A DNA stretch of 64,000 nucleotides from Chytridium lagenaria (Eukaryota > Chytridiomycota > Chytridiomycetes > Chytridiales > Chytridiaceae). The notes beneath the pieces were generated by a model. That model searched no databases. It saw only the letters and a list, made by a program, of their open reading frames with translations, and was not told the origin of the DNA. Numbering within the stretch: the stretch's first letter is position 1; every line of letters starts with the position of its first letter. Positions 46,048 to 57,260 of this stretch are shown in pieces. Location of the stretch: positions 109,433-173,432 of the forward strand of contig JAHLKC010000088.1 of NCBI GenBank assembly GCA_025449115.1, given 5' to 3'. The position numbers and the translations under genes were made by a program.

Positions 46048-46866
46048 GGTCTTCCCCTCTAATAATACCCATATTCACACAGTACTTTTAATCAAATGTT
46101 ATAGGGTATGCAAACAAAAGGGTATATTATCAACAACGACACGCTTAAAACCCAGGTCGCAAAATCTGACTCAACTCCTTCACATCTCCACCTCTGTAAG
46201 CCCCAACCCCGTTCTTGGGGATCGAATCCCGTCCAGCAAGACCCCGTCCCGTCCCTGACGCGTTGAATCGAAGCTTATGCGTTCCCGTGTATCCATTCTA
46301 CGTCAGGCATTGTGACTGTTTTCACGGGGGTGTTCTCCTCTAATCATACCCACATATTTCATACAGTACTTTTAATCGAATACTAAAGGGTATGCAAACG
46401 AAAGGGTATATTATCAACAGCTACACACTTAAAACCCAGGTCGCAAAATCTGACTCAACTCCTTCACATCTCCACCTCTGTAAACCCCAACCCCGTTCTT
46501 GGGGATCGAATCCGTCCAGCAAGACCCCGTCCCGTCCCTGACGCGTTGAATCCAAGCCTACGCGGTCCCGTGTATCCATTCTACGTCAGGCATTGTGACC
46601 CTTTTTTTCACGGGGATTGTTCTCCTCTAATCATACCCATATTTACAAGACTTTTAATCCAATTTTAAAGGGTATGCAAACGAAAGGGTATATTATCAAC
46701 AGCTACACACTTAAAACCCAGGTCGCAAAATCTGACTCAACTCCTTCACATCTCCACCTCTGTAAACCCCAACCCCGTTCTTGGGGATCGAATCCCGTCC
46801 AGCAAGACCCCGTCCCGTCCCTGACGCGTTGAATCGAAGCTTATGCGTTCCCGTGTATCCATTCGA
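46048..46866 (-). repeat. Three tandem copies of the TPPP terminal exon (~285-bp period)
   Basis: Units begin near 46048, 46330 and 46618. On the minus strand each carries the p25-alpha motif GYTGTHKLRFNASGTGRG followed by LAGRD and ends ILRPGF-stop. The proximal unit (46711-46866) is joined to the gene. The distal unit (46048-46300) keeps an intact frame and a TAG acceptor before AATGGATACACGGG; the middle unit has lost one base and changed THKLRF to PRRLGF. Confidence 0.8.
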
Positions 46867-47941
46867 ATTGGTGAGTCTGTCAAAAACGCTAGACTAGACA
46901 ACATAAGAAAAACAAGCGGGGAGAAAAAAAACAAACGCTTACAGTATCCTTCAACCCTTTCCCTTCATGCAACGTACTCAAACTCCCGGTACTTTTCCCA
47001 ACACTCGCAATCGACGTACTCGATCCATGAATCGACCTATTCGTCGGTTTCTTTGGTGTCGTCGCAATAATTTCTTTAATCAATTAGCCTACGAGCAACC
47101 TTCAACATTTACCAAGCCTCTCTTCACTGGCCGTCAACAATGACACGCGTTTCCTACCCGCAGAGATGGGTGGGATCGTGGGTGTCGTGGAATCGTTCCG
47201 GGAGACGAGTTTGTCAAGACGGTCTGTCTTGGAACCTGTGTCGCGACCGCTAGACCGCGACCGTTGCCGTTTTCGTCGAATCGGGATTTGTGGGTACCCG
47301 TCTGTGATGGTTGTGAGTTTAGGGGGGGGAACGTGGTGAGGGTATGGGCTTACGTAGGCGGTGGTGTCGGTGAGACGGTCGAGGACGGCATCAGCTTGGA
47401 CAGTCTGGACATGAAAAGCGGGTTATATGTTTAAATTTAATGTGAGTTTAACGTTGATGAGAAAGCGAAGAGAAATCATTACTAAAGAGAAGGATTGAAA
47501 GACTTACGGTTCCTTTCTTGGCGGGTCCGCCGGGACTCCTGATACACACATCATAAAGCGTACAATGCAACGCCTGCTGATCCGATTTCTCCGGGTATCG
47601 TTTCTCCGCAATCAACTGCACCGCCTCCAAAAACACAGGCCAATCGATCCTTCGATTCCCCTTGGATTTCGTTTTATTAAAAATGATATCGATGTCTATT
47701 TAATCGTTACAGCGGGAGGGTGCGTTTTTGTTTGTTTTTTTTTTATTTACCTGTCGCCGTGACCTTTTTACCGTCAACCAATCCAGTGTCACGTGCGAAT
47801 TTGGCGAATCGAGGACCGTCGAGGGTTAGACCGCCACCTGAGATGGAGAGGAGGGAGGAGTCGAGAGAGGAGAGGTTGCGGTTACTCCCCGAATGCGGCA
47901 AAACGTTCAAAGACGTCGTGGAGGTCTTCCAGAGTTGCCAT
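46711..47941 (-). CDS. p25-alpha/TPPP family protein with two C-terminal motifs
   Basis: TPPP proteins bundle microtubules and among fungi are kept in flagellated lineages. Exon 1 (47941-47757) begins MATLEDLHDVFERFAAFG and, after a break near 47887, continues NRNLSSLDSSLLSISGGGLT and FAKFARDTGLVDGKKVTAT. Exon 2 holds DIDIIFNKTKSKGNRRIDWP, VFLEAVQLIAEKRYPEKS. Exon 3 (about 47405-47355) is VQADAVLDRLTDTTAY, followed by the core TGTHKSRFDENGNGRGLAGR (break near 47245). After a Ser/Thr-rich linker exon (47066-46945), a last exon gives SSVFDRLTNSNGYTGTHKLR, a second complete p25-alpha end, and stops at 46711. All joins are GT-AG. Two p25-alpha C-terminal modules in one chain are unusual. Confidence 0.82.
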
Positions 47942-48470
47942 CTTTTTTTTTTTTTTTGACGGAAATATGAAATGGGGAAGCGAGGTGATGTAGACCCTTA
48001 TGTAGAGTTGATGGGGATATAAATAAAGCAAGTTAGACACCTGTTGGAGGGCTATATATGGGTCAAATGACTGGACGAGAACTTCTGGAAGGAGTGATTG
48101 GTGTATTTTTGGAGGGATCAAGATTCCAACCCGTCAAACGCTAAAAATTCCGATCATATCCTTTTGACACGTACTTCTTTATGCGCATTAATTTATTGAT
48201 GAATAAACAACATTATCACAACTCAGCCAGAAAAACAACAAAATTGTGTACACTTTAAAACGCGTCCTCCCAATCTCATCAACTCCTCTTCCCCAACCTC
48301 CCCTTCCTCATCCAAAACAACAATCTTATCAACTCCTCTTCCCCACCCTCCTTCCTAACAATTTTATCAACTCCTCTCCCCACTCTCTTCCTAACAATTT
48401 TATCAACTCCTCTTCCACGCCTCCCCTTCCTCATCCAAAACAACAACCTCATCCACCCTCTCCACAACCG
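47942..48470. other. Intergenic/C-terminal tail region
   Basis: 48265-48470 is a set of imperfect 35-45 bp repeats (TTATCAACTCCTCTTCC type) that stay partly open on the minus strand as a low-complexity Asp/Lys/Val tail. It may belong to the C-terminus of the adjacent antiporter if a break near 48470 is allowed. The remainder shows no gene. Confidence 0.45.
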
Positions 48471-50206
48471 TCACTCAGATCCCATCCCCATCTCTTTCCG
48501 TCCATACGTCAACCCAAAATGAAACAACGGAACACTACCCCCATGCACAACGATCGACGCGAGAACCACGAAAAGAACCGTATCGTAAAGCGGTTGAGAT
48601 GGATACGCGAGATACACGCGGGCGATGACGGCGTAGAAAACAGCAGAAGCGCCCATGGGACCGAACCACTACAGATTGTTATAATAGATAAACAGGGGGG
48701 CGTTTTACCGCTGCGAAAAAGGCCTCCTTTGTGTTTTTAATGCAGGGATCCATCTTGACATCCCCATCACCGAAGGGATTCGACGAACGCTCAAAAACCA
48801 TATCGACCATTACGAGTTTCCATAAACCTACGGTGGAGCCCACTGTCGTCCATGGGAAGATGGCGCCAAAATAAGTAAAGTAGCAGAGGTTGAGGAGGTA
48901 GTCGAGGGTTTCTTGGAAATGTGGACGTGTGGCTGTGGGGAACCATCCATCCTATTATATGCGTTAAACAATATCTGTGGAAAGGATCAATTACCCAAGC
49001 TAACACATTCCCTGCGATAAACACGGCGAGGATATCATCACCACCGTAAAGCGATACAATGCCCATCACGAAAATCTAACTTTCTTTTAGCAAAAAAAAA
49101 AAATACTAAAATATAAAAAAAAATGTGAAGAAAAGGAGAATCCGAACCGCTAGCATGATGGTGAAACTCCATAAGCTCTCTCTATCCACCCAATCTTTTT
49201 CCACTGCCTTTCGTAACGCTATTCTTGCCGCAACCGCCATCGCAACCCCTATTACTGCCCCTACAATGATTTGGTAGATGACGACTCGCCATGCCCAGTC
49301 TCCTATCGCTTCGCCAGCGGTGCCGCGTCGGAGGAGGTAGAGCGCGAGGAAGAGGAAGGGGGTTCCGAGGCCATCGTTCATCCCGCTATACGAAAGGTTT
49401 TACATTATAAAAGAAAAAGAAAAGGTTAAGAAAAGAAATATTGAAGTTAAATGAATAAGGATAGGACAAGAAAGATAAAAAGAAGAAGAGGGATAAAATT
49501 CCAAAACCTTTCAGCTGCAAGTATCAACCTCACATTCTCTGGAATATGTCGTTCAGCAAACTTTCCCTTCACAATCGAATTCGCAAGCACGGGATCCGTC
49601 GGTGTCAAACAAGCTGCAATCACAAGTCCATCCAACTAAAAAAACAAAAGGTTTACATATAAAATATATCTTAAATATTCATCAACACGATAACCTTACA
49701 TAAAAAAACAGACTTACCAACGTTCCTCCAAAAATCCACCAAACACCCAACCCAGACACCACCCATTTTACAATCATATTCGGAACAATCAACATGAACA
49801 TGCTGAACCATTCTTTTCTTATATAAGCTGCCGGTAAATCCACTCCACATGCCATCACTTGAATTGCAATGACGACCCGTGAGAATTCGAGAGTGACTGT
49901 GTCCAGGGAACCGCCAAATCGATCTAGTGGGTTAAAGAGGTTGAGGACGTGAGGGCCAATGATGGCACCTGCTGCTGTGGCAATCTAGAGAAGGGTTCAT
50001 GACGGGGAGTCTAAATAAAGAGGTATGTACCATGGCTTCCGAGATGAAGAAACGCTCGTTTAGGACGAGTGAAGGCAGGCAAAGGTACAAGTGAAGGCGC
50101 CGATGAGAATGTAGAAGAGGTGAACTGCCCACAGAGATCTGTCTGGGGGTACCAGGGCATCCCATCCATTGATGTTTGGTGTAGGTGTGGAGAGCGAGGT
50201 GGCCAT
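48471..50206 (-). CDS. Nha1-type plasma-membrane Na+/H+ antiporter A
   Basis: Fungal monovalent cation/proton antiporter (CPA1, Nha1/Sod2 class). It starts MATSLSTPTPNINGWDALVP with helix LFYILIGAFTC, then RFFISEAMV, DRFGGSLDTVTLEFSRVVIA and MACGVDLPAAYI. The hallmark AACLTPTDPVLANSIVKGKF followed by AERHIPENVR marks the ion-binding segment; the downstream MNDGLGTPFLFLALYLL and SLYGGDDILAVFIAGNVLAW follow the family. It continues to GASAVFYAVIARVYL and SIVVHGGSVPLFHFG, ending near 48471 or in the repetitive tail beyond. At least six short introns (poly-A-rich, minus strand). Breaks occur near 50100 and within 48870-48950. It is followed upstream by a closely similar gene in the same orientation. 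Confidence 0.82.
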
Positions 50207-50585
50207 CGTCCACCGTATGTATAAATAGACCAAAGCTCAACCAGCTTACCAACAAACCTTAACCTAAAGTAATCATGACAAACCGTCTAACGAAAAGACA
50301 ATTCGCACAAAAGAAAAAGGAGAAAACGCGATGATTATTATAATGGACGATTGCATCCAGGTAAATGAAAAATAAGCCATATGTAGAGAAAAAAGGGTAA
50401 AAATGGGTAATAATATAATAACAAGAAAATATAAAAAAAAAGGGTGCTGTCAAACACCCAACTTCGAAAACCAGACAGCGAGTGAGTGAGCGATATGGCG
50501 AAAGCTAAAGAAAGGTAATTACATACAGGGTGGAGTAACAACCACAAAGTCATGTACCAACAAACGGACACGACACAATTTCACG

Positions 50586-52647
50586 TCATGCAACCCGGTT
50601 CCGCACCAACGCCGTAATACCATTTTCAGCAACAGCTAACGTCCGTGTCGATTCCGACGTTTCCTCCCTCACAAGCGTCTCCTCCCTCATCAACTCCCCT
50701 CCTTTCCGTTTCGTCATCCAGCCCCCAACCTTCTGCGTCCAAGTCGGTTTCGTCTTCGTCGCAACCACCTTCTCCGCCTCAACCACCTCCACGACAATTT
50801 CCGCCTCCTTCCCGCCTCCCTCAACCTCCACCGCCTCCTGGGATACGCTCTCGTCAGAATCATCTCCAGCAGTCGTCTCACTCTCCCCCTCCTCCATCTT
50901 CCGCTTTTCTTCCATGACCAAATCCTCCCCCCTCCTCGCCTTCATCTTCTCCTGATAACTCAACCCCATTTGAAACAACGGCACACTCCCTCCATGCACA
51001 AATATCGACGTCAACACAACAAACATCACAATCTCCATCAACGGGTGTTCATCCACCTCCAGGTATACTTTCGCAATCAATCCATAAAAATCGCAGACGC
51101 CCCCATCGGTCCAAACCAGCCTGCAAAAAACGCTTCCTTGACGTTTCGAAGCGCAGGTACCCACGGTGATAACGCCATGACAACGGGGAGTCGACGGATG
51201 AACAGCATCCAAAGAGCGATAAGGACAAGTTTGATGACAGAGATGGCTTGCCAATGTGCGACCAAGGGAGGACGGCGCCAAAGTAGATAAAGTAGGAGAG
51301 ATTGAGGAAGTAGTCGATAGTTTCCTGAAAATGCGCGCCTTTGACTTGTTCATTAATCCAGCCGTCCTAGATAAAGGATTGGGTAAGCGAACAGAAAAAA
51401 GATAAACAGGAAGTTAATGTTTACCCAAGACAGAACGTTTCCAGCAATAAACACTGCAAGAATGTCATCTCCACCATAAAGAGATACAACCCCCATAATA
51501 GTGATCTACAAGATTAAAAAAACGATATTAGTTAAGCGTCAAAATCCCAAGAGCAGTTAAAACTTTAGGTAACATACCGCTAATGCAAGCCAGAAAAACA
51601 CCAAACTCTCCCTATCAATCCAATCTCTTTTAACCGCAATCTTCAAAATCCAAAGCGCAGCCATCGCCATCACAACACCCACAAGCGCTCCAACAACAAT
51701 CTGATAAATAACAACTCTCCACAACCACGCTCCAATAGCACCACCGGTTGTAGGATATCTCATTAAATAAAGTGCAAGGAACAAGAAAGGCGTGCCGAGT
51801 CCATCGTTCATTCCACTGCAAATATGTTTTAGACATGGCGGGATAGAGAGACGATTACCTCTCGGCGGATAAAATCAGACGAACATTTTCGGGAATGTGA
51901 CGTTCAGCGAACTTTCCCTTAACAATCGAATTGGCGAGAACAGGATCGGTGGGGGTAAGGCATGCAGCAATAACAAGAGCCTCCAACTACCAAAACATAA
52001 AAATTAAGTCATCACGTAAACATCAGAATTAAATATAAGAATAGTACAAGTTTAACCAAAAAGTTCACTTACGAACGGCATCCCAATAATCCAATAAATG
52101 CCTAACCCCGAGACGACCCATTTTACAATCATGTTGGGAACTATAAGCATGAACATGGACATTTTTTCCTTCCAAATATAATCTTTTGGGAGGTCAATGC
52201 CACATGCCATGACCTGCACGGCGATAACGATACGAGACACTTCGAGTGTGATCATGCCGAGAGATTGACCGAAACTATCAAAGGGGTGGAAGAATTTCAG
52301 CACAAATGGACCAACTATGGCGCCAAAGAGGGTTGCGACCTGCAAATCATAAATATTAAAATCGTATGTTCTCAAGGGTAAACTATGAATGACTGTTGAG
52401 AGCATGTTTGCGATCAACACATTAAGAAAGTGTGAAACAACTGCTTTACCATTGCTTCTGACATGTAGAGTTTCTCTTTGATAAGCAGTGAGACGATGCT
52501 GAAGAAGCAGATGAAGGCGCCCAAGAGAAGGTAGAACATGTGTGTTTCCCTTAGAAAAGGGTCCGCGGGGACAAGGTCGTCCCATTGTCCATAGGTGGCA
52601 TGATGTGCTGTTGAGTTCAATGTGGCATCTCCTGCTGACGGTGCCAT
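50586..52647 (-). CDS. Nha1-type plasma-membrane Na+/H+ antiporter B
   Basis: Tandem paralog of antiporter A. Begins MAPSAGDATLNSTAHHATYG, helix FYLLLGAFICFFSIVSLLI and KLYMSEAMV; then ATLFGAIVGPFVLKFFHPFD, MACGIDLPKDYIWKEKMSM, AACLTPTDPVLANSIVKGKF, SGMNDGLGTPFLFLALYLM, SLYGGDDILAVFIAGNVLSW, SIFVHGGSVPLFQMGLSYQE. The C-terminal cytosolic tail (about 50586-50950) is highly charged (EEKRKMEEGESETT, VEVVEAEKVVATKTK), as is normal for Nha1 regulation. The ~100-residue block MVAHWQAISVIKL...GASAIF is in a different frame (break near 51270). The stop at 50586 is clear. 207 bp upstream of the start is a GATGACGACG repeat. Confidence 0.85.
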
Positions 52648-54081
52648 AACAACGATAGGTGTGGATGGAAAGAGAATGGGAATGGATAAATTATGTTGCT
52701 AACGAATTACGGGGATAAATTAACTGGTGGGGAAGGGATGACGACGGATGACGACGGATGACGACGGATGGCGGGCGTATGATGGACGGTCGATAAGGAC
52801 AGATGTTGACTCGGGTGAGGTGTAAGTGGGAGATGTGATTCCCACGCACTCTGGGTTGTATGTTCAAAATAGGAAGGAAGAGCACGATGAATAGTCTGGT
52901 ATTTTGACGAAATTGTCGGCACACGTCTTTGTGTAACATTTGATTAGAAACCGAAAACTTAAAAAACTCTCTCTATTCTCATTGGGTAAAATGTTGAACT
53001 CTACCAGGGCTTGTATGGAGGTAGTGTTTCTGTTCCATTTACTTAATGGACTCCCACAGTTAGCACTACTTTTCCTTCTCCTCCAATCAGACACTACAGG
53101 TCACGTGGGCTTTTGGCTGGGTCATGCCAGAGAGAGGGCTTGGGCCGAGAGACGCGTCAAAAAGGTGACGCCTCAACTTGATGGTTCAAAATATTCTTGT
53201 ATTTTAAGGGTGGGGAAGGAGCTCCTGCGCGACCAACCTGTCAAAACGACAGGGGGAGAATTGAGGTGGTTGATACTTGGAAATAAGGGGAAAGACCAAA
53301 GGGCGCCACCATCAAAAGTATAAATACAGAGGCCATTCACCCCGCATACTTCCGTCAGTCAACACTTCCATTCTTTCCCGTTGATACCTCCCTCCATTGC
53401 CTCCCGATGACTGGCATCACATTGGCTGCTACAGCAACCACTCTATCCTATATCTCTGGCGATTACATGGCACATTCAATCGGACATATGTGGCAATCAA
53501 TCTGTTGAAGGTCATAGAAGAGACACCAATAGTCCCATGGCTGCACTCTACTTTTGAGCCACGGCGTTATTGGCATGTCTCTCTCTATCACCAACAATTC
53601 AGACTCTTGCTTAACTGTTGTCCTCTCTTTGTCAGTTACTTTTGTCGGTTGCGTGACGTTTCCAGAAGATATAATCTGGATGACGGATTGAGTGATGACC
53701 CTCAATACTCAAAGATCTCATCGTTGTCCCTCTTGGCATCACTGGAAGTATGTGGTTAAGAAGGCACGTTCTCAATCTTCTCAAATAAATTGATCCGACG
53801 TAACAACCTTTCATCACTAAGTTAACTATTCGTCATTTCTCAATGTACTTGTCCAGTATTACCCAAAAAAAAGTCCACAACGCCGAATAACTGGCGCTTT
53901 GCGGCAACAATGACTGCTCCTGAACCTCCTCAGTCCTCGCTTCTCATCCCAGGACATTTGCATCTCCTTGCTGGATTCAACGAGATCTCATATTCCATTA
54001 TTATTTAAATACTGTAACTTGATCATGCAATCCGTGTTATGAAATCCTCCCATCCAAAATTCTTATTTTGAAGAAATATAA
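52648..54081. other. Intergenic region with one TATA-driven candidate transcript
   Basis: 52738-52770 is a 10-bp tandem repeat (GATGACGACG, about 3.3 copies). 53101-53106 is CACGTG. After the TATA at 53319 a 33-codon ORF (53407-53508, MTGITLAATATTLSYISGDY) and a later hydrophobic frame (LTVVLSLSVTFVGCVTFPED, about 53607-53670) are seen but do not join into a recognisable gene. Confidence 0.35.
53319..53326 (+). promoter_or_regulatory. TATA box of unknown transcript
   Basis: TATAAATA followed 60 nt later by a pyrimidine-rich stretch (CACTTCCATTCTTTCCCG), the same layout as at 3456 and 42101. Confidence 0.4.
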
Positions 54082-55058
54082 ATGCTCATCACCGAATCGT
54101 TTGTGGACGTCCCTGTCCCTTCATCTCCAGGCAACACCCTCCGTCTCCACCTCTTCCTTCCAGCTCTTATACAATCCCATCCTAAGGCCACATTCCCTGG
54201 CATCGCCGTCTTCACCGAAATCTACCAAGTCACAGGCCCTGTCGAACGTTTCTGTAGGCAGATTGCCGCAAACGGCTACGTTGTTGCATGTCCAGAGACT
54301 TACCATGACTTTGAGGCTCCTGGAACTGTTATTCCTTATGATGTAGAGGACACAGATCGTGGAAACAGATACAAGGTAACCTACCGTACCCATTATGCAT
54401 CATCTCTCTTCCTTTGCTCTTTGATGTGGAGGCACTTCTGAAAGGTTTTTTTATTCTCGTAGATTGAAAAAACGCTGGAATCCTATGACGTTGATGCGAC
54501 CCTTACCCTCGACTTTCTTTCCTCACATTCCAATGTTCGAGGCCGCAAGCTTGGAGCGACTGGAATGTGTCTAGGTGGACATCTCGCCTTTCGCTGTGCA
54601 TTCGATCCAAGAGTCTCTGCATCCGTCTGTTTCTTTGCGACCGACATTCATTCATCGTCTCTCGCAAAAGGCAAGAACGATGACTCGTTGCTCCGATGTG
54701 GTGATATCCGTGGAGAGTGCGTGATGATATGGGGTAATACTCTGCGTTTTTCTTTCTTTATCAGAAGATGTCATACTAACGCATGAAAAGGTAAACACGA
54801 CCCTCATATCCCCACACACGGTCGTCAACTTATCTACCAAACCCTCGTCTCCCGTAATGTGATTTCGGTTGGGTCGAGCTCCCTGCACAGCACGCGTTTA
54901 TCCGTGATGAGTTATCAAAGGGCCGATATGATCCTCCACTTGCGAGGATTGGCTTTGATGTTATGATGGAGACGTTTCATAGGAGGCTATATGTGGACCT
55001 TGGGGAAGAGGGCCCTTCAAATGGGGATAAGCAAGGAGTTGGGGAATTGGTGTGTTGA
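54082..55058 (+). CDS. Dienelactone hydrolase family protein
   Basis: Cytosolic alpha/beta hydrolase. Exons 54082-54375, 54473-54733 and 54791-55058, joined in frame (RYK|IEKTLES and WG|KHDPH). The nucleophile elbow GATGMCLGGHLAF carries the Cys of the Cys-Asp-His triad; the Asp lies in WGKHDPHIPT and the His in ELPAQHAFIRDE. The N-terminal strand-helix FPGIAVFTEIYQVTGPVERF and the ANGYVVACPETYHDF segment are classic for the family. Length about 270 residues, normal. One break near 54868 separates NVIS from WVELP. Substrate cannot be predicted. Confidence 0.87.
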
Positions 55059-56323
55059 GATTAGTTTTGTGTTGAGGGTTAAGTAAAATACACGAATTAA
55101 GCGAAGCGGACATTGTTAGTGATCTGGGTTAAGCTTGGACGCACTTTTATGCGTCTGGTCCCGTCGCGGCTGTGTGTGGGGGGCAGTGAAAAGCGTATAT
55201 GATGGCGTTCAAGATATCAGGGATGGCGTTGATTAGGAAGGCGGGGAAGTTAGATAGGGAGGATGAGGAGAGAAGGGCTATGACGGTTGGGTGTAAGATT
55301 GGGGTGGAGGTACCGGCACGTGGAGGGTGAGTGTCAGTTTCCCACGCCGTCAGGGTGGGGTGTCATTGCCGGCTTTCGTATACCGAAATAACCCTTGTAC
55401 TGTTCTTTCCTTTTTCTTGTTTTTGTTTTTCCAGTTGACCTTCGCATTCCATTGTTGTTGTCCCTTCTTTTTCTTTCCTTTTGTGTACTCTTGAGCCTGA
55501 TGCTCTTTTTCAAATGCAATGCCTTGAGCAACCTCCCTAACTCCCTAACCGCCCAACTATATCTTTCTTCCACCTTGTTCATTTATTTCTAAGGTATTTA
55601 TTTAGCCAAACCTTCCTTCCTAAATTTGCTGTAAGGACCACTGTTTTACTGCTATATTGTTGACGTATTTGTTCGCAGACTTTTAAGAAGGCTTGTAACC
55701 CTTCTTGTAAGGCAATGAACAGTTGTAGAATTTTTAATGCGTGTCTTCTATATTTAACAATCCGTCTAGTTGTCCCTATATGTTCCATCTTTCACTAAAC
55801 TGTTGTTTAAAACCCACAGCCCGGGTGACATGAACCAATTACAAAACAATAGTCGCCGCGTTTTCCAGCATAGCATATCCGCATAGTATTTCACTGGAGG
55901 ATTGGTTTATGATAAAACATATGGATGTTGTGGTACGTGTATGTATTCTAGTACGGCGCATTCTATCTTCAATGCACCTCTTATATCTCACCTATTCTTT
56001 CTATATCTATTCGCTGCTGTTACAGCATTTTCAATTAGCCGTATAACTTGTCACTTTAGTAATCACACAATGCGCACGTTTTGACTATCGGTAGTGTGCT
56101 CAAACCCTGCTGCGCTTTCTTTTTTCTCCGTTTCGCATTCTCTGGACATCGGCGGGATGTACATTAGAGGTGAGAGGCTGCGGTGCGTGGTTTTTTTTTC
56201 ACTGTATGTATTATATATGTATGCAATCTTTTAGGTACATCTATCTTCAACGTCACTCATATATCTTTACCCCACATCTTTTTTATCTATGCTCCACTCT
56301 AACTTATTAACACTCTTCACAAA
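55059..56323. other. Intergenic region, no gene identified
   Basis: Two short minus-strand ORFs (55579-55788 with ALKILQLFIALQEGLQAFLK; 55334-55582, very basic) look mildly protein-like but lack start context and family signatures. The rest is T-rich. Confidence 0.35.
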
Positions 56324-57260
56324 TCAACCCCTCGGTCTATCACAAACCACCTGTCCACCATTCGGGAAACACGCTAGCCCTCTGGCACACATCTTCAGCG
56401 TCCACACACCCGGCGATGTGCACCAACAAAAATCTCCACGTTTCCCGGCATCCCCGCACCTCATTTCACCTGGCGTTCGGCATTGAGATGATGGGGGACA
56501 TCGAAGCGGGGATGTTGTGGTGCGAGGAAGTGACGCACGGATGGTTGTCCGGGCAGGGATGGTAGTGACGCGGGGTGTTGAACGTTGAGTTATTGTTGTG
56601 GCAATGCGTTGAGTCGTTGTTGGTGAAGACCAGCGTGTCGTCACCTGAACAACAAGTGGAGCTGTTGGAGACGGGGACCCCATGGGCGTTCCATCGCAAT
56701 ATGTCCAAGTCACTTTAATCCTTCCCTAGATAATAACTCATTAGTCCTTGGTTTTTAAAACCTTGCAGCGTACCTTCCCCACATCATCGATTGCTCTAAA
56801 CGCACCCTCTGATAAGTCCAGGTCATGGCCTTTACACCGGGACAACTGTCTTGAACTGTCACACGGATCGAACGACCTGTTGCGAGGGATGTGGCGAGGA
56901 TGCAGCGGTTGCAGAGAGTGTTACGGTTGGGATTGCCGTTTGGAGTGAATTGGTTAAAGTAGCTTGAAGCCTGACATGTTAGAGGTAAAGGAGGTGGAAT
57001 CTTTTTACCAAGGCTACAATGTTGTCGGAATCTCGGAGGATGGTGCCGCATGCGCCGTAACGCGGCGGGATTGTAGTAGGTGCCCTCACCCTATGGAAAA
57101 AGTTAGAGGGATGAGGCGGAAGACGGTGTACCGCAAATGTCGCCTGTCGACGTGCGAGTGAGACGTTTGACGCTAAATGTCCGCCGAAAGGCGCGGCCAC
57201 TGCATGAGCGTTCACCTGAACGCATAGAATGAGTCCTGAAAACAATAGTGTAGCCAACAT
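56324..57260 (-). CDS. Secreted expansin/RlpA-like double-psi barrel with CBM19
   Basis: Signal peptide MLATLLFSGLILCVQVNAHA, then a double-psi beta-barrel: RQATFA joined by a 46-nt intron to GEGTYYNPAA, ACGTILRDSDNIVAL, a second intron, SYFNQFTPNG, CNRCILATSLATGRSIRVTV, DSCPGC, DLDLSEGAFRAIDDVG and, after a third intron, GRIKVTWTYCDG. These are the GTYYNP, CGT, VxVxDxCPGC and DLDLS landmarks of loosenin/RlpA-like proteins. A Thr/Pro-rich linker leads to a Cys-rich module (CRTPGEMRCGDAG, FCWCTSPGVWTLKMCARGLA, CFPNGGQVVCDRPRG) that matches CBM19, a chitin-binding family. Breaks near 57045 and 56830. Probably acts on the chitinous wall or on host/substrate polysaccharide. Confidence 0.75.

Noticed and set aside
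46190..46235. tRNA-like B box (GATCGAATC) in the 285-bp repeats, suggesting a tRNA-derived SINE
   Set aside because: No matching A box or cloverleaf; the same bases encode the p25-alpha GRDSIP segment on the minus strand, which explains their conservation.
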